Below, one piece after another: positions 1-6,039 of a stretch of 12,734 bases of DNA. The translations under genes and the position numbers were made by a program. Where the stretch lies: contig JAAYUH010000002.1 in NCBI GenBank assembly GCA_012517755.1, positions 1 through 12,734 of the forward strand, written 5' to 3'. Below the pieces are notes generated by a model. The model did no database searches and had not been told where the DNA came from. It saw nothing but the letters and a program-made list of their open reading frames with translations. How positions within the stretch are numbered: position 1 is the stretch's first letter; each line of letters starts with the position of its first letter. This stretch comes from a bacterium. GTDB taxonomy: Bacteria; Caldisericota; Caldisericia; B22-G15.

Positions 1-312
1 AGTGATATCCCTCCCACTTTATCATTAAGTGATATTTTAGATCTTTTTTTAATAAAAAGTACACCTTCAAAATTTTCATTTGTTAAAGAAGATAAAATAG
101 GTGAAGATGAAGTCCTTTTATTTGAAGTTGCCTGGGAAGATCTTTTTAGTGAAACTAAAGGTGATTTATATATAAGAAAAAAGGATAATTTAATTGTTAA
201 ATATGATATTGAAGATAGTGGTTTAAATGAAGAAGGTAAAAGTGTAAAAACAATAATTAATTATTCTTTATCAGATATAAATAAAGACTTCGATATAAAC
301 CCACCACAATAA
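1..312 (+). CDS. 3' end of an unidentified protein gene (partial)
   Basis: An open frame runs in frame 1 from the left edge to a TAA stop at 310-312, giving the last 103 residues; the start lies outside the window. The fragment is rich in acidic and beta-prone residues and has no cysteine, membrane segment or catalytic motif that I recognise. The tail, with phrases such as LYIRKKDNLIVKYDIE and a late INYSLSDINKDFDI followed by a short proline-containing end, has the feel of the closing strands of LolA/LppX-like lipoprotein or lipid-carrier folds, where a Tyr/Ser strand leads to an 'I..P' end. That is a weak impression only. Codon use (AGA, AAA, ATA) matches the rest of the window. The next gene has its own promoter, so the two are probably separate units. 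Confidence 0.75.
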   Translation, partial: SDIPPTLSLSDILDLFLIKSTPSKFSFVKEDKIGEDEVLLFEVAWEDLFSETKGDLYIRKKDNLIVKYDIEDSGLNEEGKSVKTIINYSLSDINKDFDINPPQ

Positions 313-345
313 AATATAATCCTGTTCGATATTTTTTTATACCTC

Positions 346-373
346 TTGACAAATTTTAATTATTTATTATAAT
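346..373 (+). promoter_or_regulatory. Sigma70-type promoter of the Hsp20 gene
   Basis: A perfect TTGACA (346-351) is separated by 16 bases from a perfect TATAAT (368-373), about 33 bases before the ATG. I see no CIRCE element (TTAGCACTC-N9-GAGTGCTAA) nearby, so HrcA control is not supported by the sequence. Confidence 0.85.
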
Positions 374-405
374 AATAATAGATAAAAAGAAAAGGAGGTG
401 TCGAT

Positions 406-855
406 ATGGCAATAAGAAGATTTGAACCTTGGGATTTTGATTTTTTACCAGATTTTGAGAGACTAAGAAGGGAAATTGACAGAATGTTTGAAGATTTTCT
501 CCCAACAAGAAGAGAGGGAGAATTAATGATTATGCCAAAAATTGATCTGTTTGAAACAGACAATGATGTTATTTTAAAAGCAGAACTCCCTGGTTTGAAA
601 AAAGACAACATAGATGTTACTGTTACAGAAGATGAGGTTCATCTAAAAGGTGAAAGAAAAGAAGAAACAGAAACAAAAAAAGGGAATTATGTAAGAAAAG
701 AAATTAATTATGGGAAATTTGAAAGAGTAGTTTCACTTCCTGCTGAGGTTGATCCTGAAAAAGTCCAAGCAGAATTTAAAGATGGAGTTCTTGAAATTAA
801 AATGCCGAAAAAAGAAGAGGCAAAGAAAAAGATCAAAAAAATCGAGCTTAAATAA
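406..855 (+). CDS. Small heat-shock protein, Hsp20/alpha-crystallin family
   Basis: This ATP-independent holdase binds unfolding proteins in the cytoplasm and keeps them soluble for refolding by Hsp70-type machines. At 149 residues it has the usual bacterial length. After a short N-terminal arm (1-43), the alpha-crystallin domain spans about 44-135. It includes the AELPGLKKDNIDV segment (59-71), the LPAEVDPEKV stretch (111-120) and the family signature AEFKDGVLEIKMPK (122-135). The lysine-rich tail ends with Ile-Glu-Leu (146-148), a plausible form of the I-x-I/V motif that docks neighbouring subunits in the oligomer. The ATG at 406 is fixed by AGGAGGTG at 393-400. The gene is monocistronic, with its own near-consensus promoter and a terminator right after the stop. 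I am confident of the family but not of the ortholog name. Confidence 0.95.
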   Translation: MAIRRFEPWDFDFLPDFERLRREIDRMFEDFLPTRREGELMIMPKIDLFETDNDVILKAELPGLKKDNIDVTVTEDEVHLKGERKEETETKKGNYVRKEINYGKFERVVSLPAEVDPEKVQAEFKDGVLEIKMPKKEEAKKKIKKIELK

Positions 856-867
856 TTTAGGATTTAT

Positions 868-903
868 AAAGGGACCCTTTTTGTTTTAAGGGTCCCTTTT
901 TTT
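868..903 (+). terminator. Bidirectional rho-independent terminator between hsp20 and acyl carrier gene
   Basis: Arms 868-879 and 888-899 form a 12-bp stem around GGGACCC (871-877) and GGGTCCC (890-896), with an 8-base loop. T runs follow on the plus strand (897-903) and A runs precede it, giving a U tract for the minus strand too. The minus-strand acyl carrier gene ends at 886, so its last codons lie in the right arm. Confidence 0.9.
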
Positions 904-1140
904 ATTATATAAATAATCAACAACACTATTTAAATCAGATAATTTTTCTATCTCTTCATCTTTAACTTCAATATTGAACTCTTTTTCTACTCTTTCGATA
1001 AGATCGAGAATACTCAATGAGTCCATCTCTAAATCATCTATAAATTTTAGATTTTCTTTTAAAAGAACTTTTGATTTTTTTACATGAACACCATTAATCA
1101 AAATATCTACTATCTTATCTTTTATCTTTTCTTTTTCCAC
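886..1140 (-). CDS. Free-standing acyl carrier protein
   Basis: This small acidic carrier holds acyl groups as thioesters on a 4'-phosphopantetheine arm. At 84 residues it matches the family length (75-85). The key segment is DLEMDSLSILDLIERVE (36-52); Ser41 in the Asp-Ser-Leu motif is the expected attachment site. Helix III-like text (KDEEIEKLSDLNSVVDYL) closes the domain. The start is GTG (1138-1140), chosen because AGGAGG lies 6 bases upstream (complement of 1147-1152) and no ATG fits. It is not next to fatty acid synthesis genes (fabD, fabF, rnc), so it may be an accessory carrier rather than the main AcpP. The last five residues (KKRDP) are encoded by the terminator stem shared with the Hsp20 gene. 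Family call sure, pathway unknown. Confidence 0.9.
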   Translation of the reverse strand: MEKEKIKDKIVDILINGVHVKKSKVLLKENLKFIDDLEMDSLSILDLIERVEKEFNIEVKDEEIEKLSDLNSVVDYLYNKKRDP

Positions 1141-1161
1141 TTTTTACCTCCTAATATCTAT

Positions 1162-1190
1162 ATTATATTAAAATAGAACATATTGACATT
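1162..1190 (-). promoter_or_regulatory. Possible minus-strand promoter for the acyl carrier gene
   Basis: The complement of 1162-1167 reads TATAAT, 22-27 bases upstream of the GTG start. The -35 region (about 1185-1190) is a poor match, and it overlaps the TTGACA of the divergent plus-strand promoter. Only the -10 is convincing. Confidence 0.4.
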
Positions 1191-1210
1191 ATATTCTAAA
1201 ATCTTAAAAT
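1183..1210 (+). promoter_or_regulatory. Sigma70-type promoter of the carbamoyltransferase operon
   Basis: TTGACA (1183-1188), a 16-base spacer and TAAAAT (1205-1210) predict a transcript start near 1217 and a leader of about 27 bases. That is too short for a riboswitch, and I see no -24/-12 (sigma54) signature. An AGGAGG at 1233-1238 serves the first gene. Confidence 0.75.
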
Positions 1211-1243
1211 TTTAATTAGTTATTTTTTTCAAAGGAGGAGATA

Positions 1244-2290
1244 ATGAAAACAGAGAGTTTTAGAGGAAGAGATTTTATTACTGATCTTGAATTTACGAAA
1301 GAAGAGCTTGAGACAATTCTTGAGGTTGCATGGGATTTGAAAAAAAAGAGGGCAACTGGGGAACCTCATGAACTTTTAAAAGGTAAAACATTATTTATGA
1401 TTTTTTATAATCAATCTTTAAGAACAAGAAACTCATTTGAGGCTGGAATGCATCAGCTTGGAGGTCATGCACATGATTTGAATCCAAAGCAGATTTATAC
1501 ACCAGCTCTTCCAGGAAGAGAGATAGCATATTCAACTGAGAGAGTTTCAGATGTTGCAAGAGTTTTATCAAGAATGGGTGAGGCAATTTCTATTCGTTGT
1601 TATGGAGAACCAGTTGATTGGATTTATGGTGAAGCCGATAGAATGATAAGAGAATTTGCATATTGGTCAGATATACCAGTTATAAATATGGAAGATGATA
1701 TGTATCATCCTTGTCAGGCAATGGCTGATATAATGACAATAATTGAGAAAAAGGGAAGGAATTTAAGAGGAAAAAAATTTGTTATGAGTTGGGCCTATTC
1801 TCCTTCTGTCGAAAAACCTCTTGCAGTACCACAAAGTGCTATAACTGTCGCATCAAAATTTGGATTGAATATAACACTTGCACATCCAGAAGGATTGGAA
1901 CTCGATCCAAATATAATTGATGCTGTTAAAGAAAATGTTAGAAAATATGGAGGAAGTTTTGAAATTGTTAATGACATGAAAGAGGCTTTTAAAGATGCTG
2001 ATGTTGTTTATCCAAAGGCATGGACAAGTAAACATTTTATTCCTCCTGAAGTTACAAAACCTATGTTAGAAAAATCTCAGGAACTTTTTGATAAAAATAA
2101 GAATTGGAAAACAACAAAAGAGATGATGAGTTTAGCAAAAGAAGATGCAATATATATGCATTGTCTTCCAGCAGATAGAGGTTTTGAAGTTGATGATGAT
2201 GTTATGGATGGACCTCAATCAGTCATATTTGATGAAGCTGAAAATAGATTACATGCACAAAAAGCAATTATGGCTCTTCTTATGAGGTAG
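1244..2290 (+). CDS. YgeW-like knotted carbamoyltransferase (carbamoyltransferase 1)
   Basis: This member of the aspartate/ornithine carbamoyltransferase superfamily moves a carbamoyl group between carbamoyl phosphate and an amino group. In a catabolic setting it runs toward carbamoyl phosphate. The carbamoyl-phosphate loop is SLRTR (58-62; STRTR in most relatives), followed by HPCQ (155-158, usually HPTQ), HCLP (306-309) and the C-terminal helix ENRLHAQKA (333-341). The proline-rich loop WAYSPSVEKPLAVPQ (183-197) and the LAHPEG...AFKDADVVYPKAW section closely follow E. coli YgeW as I remember it. That loop is the hallmark of the trefoil-knotted branch (YgeW, N-acetyl- and N-succinylornithine transcarbamylases), which do not use plain ornithine. 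At 348 residues it is shorter than YgeW (about 396). It is first in a four-gene operon; the ATG is fixed by AGGAGG 5 bases upstream. The substrate is not readable from sequence alone; 2,3-diaminopropionate derivatives are my favoured inference. Confidence 0.9.
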   Translation: MKTESFRGRDFITDLEFTKEELETILEVAWDLKKKRATGEPHELLKGKTLFMIFYNQSLRTRNSFEAGMHQLGGHAHDLNPKQIYTPALPGREIAYSTERVSDVARVLSRMGEAISIRCYGEPVDWIYGEADRMIREFAYWSDIPVINMEDDMYHPCQAMADIMTIIEKKGRNLRGKKFVMSWAYSPSVEKPLAVPQSAITVASKFGLNITLAHPEGLELDPNIIDAVKENVRKYGGSFEIVNDMKEAFKDADVVYPKAWTSKHFIPPEVTKPMLEKSQELFDKNKNWKTTKEMMSLAKEDAIYMHCLPADRGFEVDDDVMDGPQSVIFDEAENRLHAQKAIMALLMR

Positions 2291-2294
2291 TTTT

Positions 2295-3764
2295 ATGAGG
2301 ATTAAAAATGAAGAGGTTTTAAAAAATACAGTACAAAGAGCAAAAGAAAAAAATATCATAATTCCAACTTATGAAGAAATGAAGGAGCCAGATAAAATCC
2401 CTCAAAAAATTAAAGATGAATTAACAAATATTGGTCTTTGGGATACACATCCAAGAAATTTATTTAGAATTACATGGAAAAATGAACCAAAAAAATTTGG
2501 TGGTGGTTTTAATGGTGTCAATTTTATAGAATTTCCAAAAGAGTTAACAGGAGTTAAAAGTAGAATAATTATGTTAATTGGAAAATGGTTTCCAACTGGT
2601 TCTCATAAAGTAGGGGCAACATTTGGTCCACTTGTATCAAAATTAATAACTGGAGAGTTCGATCCAACTAAACATAAAGCACTCTGGCCTTCAACTGGTA
2701 ATTATTGTAGAGGAGGAGTTTATGATTCTAATCTTCTTGGATGTAAAAGTATAGCAGTTCTTCCTGAAGGAATGAGTAAAGAGAGATTTGATTGGCTTAA
2801 AAGTATGGGAGCTGAAATATATCCAACTCCTGGGAGTGAAAGTAATGTTAGAGAGGTTTTTGATAAAAGTGAAGAACTAAAGAGACAAAATCCAGATGAA
2901 GTTTTTGTTTTGAATCAATTTGAAGATTTTGGAAATCCTATATGGCATTATGCTGTTACTGGTCCAGCAATGGAAGAGATTTTTAACAAAGTAAAAAGGA
3001 AAGATGATAAACTAAGTGGACTATTTTTAACTCAAGGTTCAGCAGGAACTCTTGGATCAGGTAATTATTTAAAAGAAAAGTTTCCTAATTTAAAAGTTGC
3101 AGCAGGCGAAGCACTTCAATGTCCAACTTTACTTCTAAACGGTTATGGAGCACATAGAATTGAAGGAATAGGAGATAAACATGTCCCATGGATTATGGAT
3201 GTAAAAAATCTTGATATTGTAGTTGATATAGATGATGAGGATTGTGTTAGATTATTAAGATTATTTAATGAAGAAAATGGAAAGAAATTTTTACACTCTC
3301 TAAAAATTTCAGAAGATTTTATCAACAATCTTGAACTACTTGGAATCTCAAGTATTGCAAATTTAATTGGCTCTATCAAAATTTCAAAATATTTTAACTT
3401 TAAAGAAAATGATATAGTTATAACTGTTGCAACTGATTCAATGGAACTTTATAGATCGAGAGTTATTGAATTACAAGAAGAAAGAGGCGCTTATAGTTTA
3501 ATTCAAGCAGAGAGGGATTATGAAAATGCTTTAATCTCTCAGAATATTGAATGGATGTTAGAATTATCCTATTATGATAAAAGAAGAATTCATAATTTGA
3601 AATATTTTACATGGGTTGAACAGAGGGGAAAGAGAGTTGATGAGTTAGAAGAGCAATGGAATAATGAAAATTATTTTAAAGAAAAATTTAATTCCTACAA
3701 AATTTGGGATGATTTAATTAGAGAATTCAATGAGAGAGTTGGACTAATTAACAACTATTTATGA
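2295..3764 (+). CDS. Fold-type II PLP-dependent enzyme, cysteine synthase-like, in the carbamoyltransferase operon
   Basis: Probably a lyase or beta-replacing enzyme of the tryptophan synthase beta/cysteine synthase superfamily. Lys105 in PTGSHKVGA (100-108) is the likely Schiff-base lysine. STGNYCRGG (133-141) matches the substrate-binding loop (TSGNTG in cysteine synthases), followed by the typical AVLPEGMSKERFDWLKSMGAEI. QGSAGTLGSG (247-256) fills the glycine-rich loop position, and EGIGDKHVP (290-298) resembles the 'GIG..F.P' segment. At 489 residues it exceeds most relatives (300-400), with an N-terminal extension of about 85 and a charged C-terminal extension of about 110. It does not read like YgeX-type diaminopropionate ammonia-lyase, although it occupies that place in the operon. 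It starts 4 bases after the previous stop, and its ribosome binding site (GAGG, 2284-2287) lies inside that gene's end, so the two are probably translationally coupled. Fold certain, reaction inferred. Confidence 0.8.
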   Translation: MRIKNEEVLKNTVQRAKEKNIIIPTYEEMKEPDKIPQKIKDELTNIGLWDTHPRNLFRITWKNEPKKFGGGFNGVNFIEFPKELTGVKSRIIMLIGKWFPTGSHKVGATFGPLVSKLITGEFDPTKHKALWPSTGNYCRGGVYDSNLLGCKSIAVLPEGMSKERFDWLKSMGAEIYPTPGSESNVREVFDKSEELKRQNPDEVFVLNQFEDFGNPIWHYAVTGPAMEEIFNKVKRKDDKLSGLFLTQGSAGTLGSGNYLKEKFPNLKVAAGEALQCPTLLLNGYGAHRIEGIGDKHVPWIMDVKNLDIVVDIDDEDCVRLLRLFNEENGKKFLHSLKISEDFINNLELLGISSIANLIGSIKISKYFNFKENDIVITVATDSMELYRSRVIELQEERGAYSLIQAERDYENALISQNIEWMLELSYYDKRRIHNLKYFTWVEQRGKRVDELEEQWNNENYFKEKFNSYKIWDDLIREFNERVGLINNYL

Positions 3765-3775
3765 AGGAGGATTAG

Positions 3776-4864
3776 ATGAACAAAAAAAGACACATCAGAA
3801 TATTTGCGTTTGGAGGTAATGAAGTTTCACCAGTTGGTTTAACTGATGAAAATGGTAAAGCAATAATACCAGACATTGCAATGCAATGGAGAAGAACATC
3901 TGAAACTTGTAAACACATCGCAAGAATCATCAAACAATATCCAAATGATATTTTTGTTATTACTCATGGAAATGGACCTCAGGTTGGAAATGTTTTTTTA
4001 AGATCAGAATATTCAAGACCAATTCTTCCGCCAATTCCTCTTGATGTTTGTGGTTCAGACACACAGGGTTCTATGGGCTATATGATTGGACAGATACTTG
4101 GAAATGAGTTAAAAACTAATGGTATAGAGAAAACAATTGTTGGAATTGTAACACAGGTTGTTGTTGACAAAAATGATCCAGGATTTCAAAATCCAACAAA
4201 ATATATAGGTCCTTCATACACAAAAGAGGAAGCTGAAGAAAGAATCAAAAAAGATGGCTGGGTCATGAAATTATATAAAAAAGATGATAAGGGAAATGAA
4301 ATATGGAGGAAAGTTGTTCCCTCTCCTGAACCTCTTGATATTGTTGAAATTGAAGCAGTTGAGGCAGCAATAGAAAAAGGATTCATACCAATAACTGTTG
4401 GAGGTGGTGGAATTCCAGTCATTGAAGTTGAACCAGATAAAGAAGGAAATTTTGAATGTAACTATGGAATTACTTTCAAAAATGGAAAAGATATTAAAAT
4501 TTATACTGGAGTTGAGGCAGTAATTGATAAAGATTTAGCATCTTCTCTACTTGGAAGAATGTTAATTGATAGAGCGAAAAAAAGAGGCGAGGAAGTAGAA
4601 GTTACATTTACTATCTTTACTGGAGAAGATGGAGCAAAATTGAATTATCAAAAACCGAATCAAGTTGATTTAAGAAGATTAACTCTTGAAGAAGCAAAAA
4701 AATATCTTAACGAAGGGCATTTCCCTCCAGGAAGTATGGGTCCAAAAATTTCAGCAATTGTTAAATTCCTTGAAGGAGGTGGAAAGATAGCATATATATC
4801 GTTAACTGAGAAATATCTTGAAACTCTTGAAGGAAAGGCAGGAACAACAATAGTAAGAGAGTAG
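3776..4864 (+). CDS. Carbamate kinase-like enzyme
   Basis: Carbamate kinase converts carbamoyl phosphate and ADP to ATP, CO2 and ammonia, the energy-yielding last step of arginine-deiminase-like and allantoin- or urate-type fermentations. Amino acid kinase motifs seen are HGNGPQVGN (64-72), the VPSPEP segment (181-186), VGGGGIPV (208-215), GVEAVIDKDLASSLL (245-259), GSMGPKI (319-325) and the closing GTTI (356-359). At 362 residues it is about 50 longer than usual. Roughly 25 extra residues sit at 216-244, where typical enzymes go almost directly from GGGGIPV to KGVEAVIDKD. The opening AFGGNEV replaces the common ALGGNAL. The gene lies 11 bases after the PLP gene with AAGGAGG at 3764-3770. Placed between two carbamoyltransferases, it most likely consumes the carbamoyl phosphate both release. 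The role of yqeA in the E. coli ygeW cluster is the parallel. Confidence 0.92.
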   Translation: MNKKRHIRIFAFGGNEVSPVGLTDENGKAIIPDIAMQWRRTSETCKHIARIIKQYPNDIFVITHGNGPQVGNVFLRSEYSRPILPPIPLDVCGSDTQGSMGYMIGQILGNELKTNGIEKTIVGIVTQVVVDKNDPGFQNPTKYIGPSYTKEEAEERIKKDGWVMKLYKKDDKGNEIWRKVVPSPEPLDIVEIEAVEAAIEKGFIPITVGGGGIPVIEVEPDKEGNFECNYGITFKNGKDIKIYTGVEAVIDKDLASSLLGRMLIDRAKKRGEEVEVTFTIFTGEDGAKLNYQKPNQVDLRRLTLEEAKKYLNEGHFPPGSMGPKISAIVKFLEGGGKIAYISLTEKYLETLEGKAGTTIVRE

Positions 4865-4873
4865 GAGGAAAAG

Positions 4874-5890
4874 ATGCATAAACTTTATGGTAGAGATTTA
4901 ATAACTATTCAAGAGTGGTCTTTATCTGAAATTGAAGAAACTCTTGAAGTAGCGAAAGAGATGAAGAGAGCAAGATATACTAATCAATATAAAGATGCAT
5001 TAAAAAACAGAACATTTTTTATGATGTTTTATAATCCGAGTGTAAGAACAAGACAATCGTTTGAAACTGCTGCAACAGAACTTGGAGGTCATGCTCAATT
5101 TCTTGAACCAAAAACAATGAGATTGAGGGAAAAGGGTAAGGCAGGAGAGACAATAGAAGATGCTGCAAAAGTTATGAGTAGATATGGTGTTGGGATTGGA
5201 ATAAGAATTCTTGAAGATGCAATCGAAAAATATGGTGATGGTGATTTTATTTTAAGGGAATATGCAAAATATGCTGATATCCCTATTGTATCAATGGCTC
5301 ATGACAAATGTCACCCTTGCCAAGCACTTGCTGATATGATGGGAATGTTAGAACACTTAAGAGATGTCAAAAGGAAAAAACTCGTAATGATGTGGGGTTA
5401 TTCAACAATGGTAAGAAGTTGGTCCTCAGTTCATGCAAATTTACTAATTTCTTCAATGTTTGGAATGGATATAAAGCTTGTTTATCCTGAAGGATATGAT
5501 CTTGATCCTGATGTAATGAATATGGTAAAAGATAATTCAAAAAAATCAAACAGTAGTTTTGAGATAGTTTCAGGTAATCTTAATGATTTGAAAAAATCAC
5601 TTGAAGGTGCTGATGTTGTATATTCAAGAAACTGGATGAGCCCAAAAAGATATGATTGGGGCAAAGATAAAGAGATTGAAATGGCTAATCAACATAAAGA
5701 TTGGATTTTATCAAAAGAGTTGATGAAGCTAACCAATGATGCATGCTTTATTCACCCGATGCCAGTAGATAGAGGAAATGAAGTTGAGGATGAAGTTGCA
5801 AGCTCTAAAAATTCAATAATTTATGACATAGCAGAGAACCGCCTCCATGTTCAGAAAGCAGTTATGGCATTAACTATGGGTAACTTATAA
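4874..5890 (+). CDS. Divergent carbamoyltransferase paralog (carbamoyltransferase 2)
   Basis: This is a second aspartate/ornithine carbamoyltransferase superfamily enzyme of 338 residues. It keeps the carbamoyl-phosphate loop as SVRTR (56-60), HPCQ (147-150), the LVYPEGYDLDPDV stretch and the C-terminal ENRLHVQKA (321-329). It differs from carbamoyltransferase 1 at two functional spots. The loop that is proline-rich in knotted enzymes reads WGYSTMVRSWSSV (174-186) with no proline, and the usual HCLP is HPMP (294-297), recalling HPLP of aspartate transcarbamylases. In ornithine enzymes that cysteine contacts both substrates. The first-gene paralog and this one are alike along their whole length, suggesting an old duplication with change of substrate. 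AGGAGG (4863-4868) overlaps the upstream stop. The terminator follows 10 bases after the stop, so this is the last operon gene. I expect it to act on the second ureido or amino position of the same substrate; that is inference. Confidence 0.9.
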   Translation: MHKLYGRDLITIQEWSLSEIEETLEVAKEMKRARYTNQYKDALKNRTFFMMFYNPSVRTRQSFETAATELGGHAQFLEPKTMRLREKGKAGETIEDAAKVMSRYGVGIGIRILEDAIEKYGDGDFILREYAKYADIPIVSMAHDKCHPCQALADMMGMLEHLRDVKRKKLVMMWGYSTMVRSWSSVHANLLISSMFGMDIKLVYPEGYDLDPDVMNMVKDNSKKSNSSFEIVSGNLNDLKKSLEGADVVYSRNWMSPKRYDWGKDKEIEMANQHKDWILSKELMKLTNDACFIHPMPVDRGNEVEDEVASSKNSIIYDIAENRLHVQKAVMALTMGNL

Positions 5891-5899
5891 CACTTATTT

Positions 5900-5942
5900 A
5901 GGGATCAGATTTATTTTAAATTTTTTAAATCTGATCCCTTTT
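5900..5942 (+). terminator. Rho-independent terminator of the carbamoyltransferase operon
   Basis: A 13-bp perfect stem pairs 5900-5912 (core GGGATCAGAT) with 5927-5939, has a 14-base AT loop and is followed by a short T run (5939-5942). It may also stop leftward transcription from the comM gene, which ends at 6040 and has no other hairpin. Confidence 0.9.
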
Positions 5943-6039
5943 GATTTTTAAATTCTTCCTCAATAATAAATTTTTAAAAAAATTATATTTCAATACATCA
6001 ACAAGATTGTCAATTGATATTGCTAAAATATATAAATTT

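Noticed and set aside
374..405. CIRCE/HrcA operator at the Hsp20 gene
   Set aside because: No TTAGCACTC-N9-GAGTGCTAA-like inverted repeat is present.
360..611. Minus-strand frame opposite the Hsp20 gene
   Set aside because: It is a shadow of the well-supported Hsp20 reading frame and is low in complexity.
1211..1243. Purine or other riboswitch before the carbamoyltransferase operon
   Set aside because: The predicted leader is about 27 bases, too short for a known aptamer.
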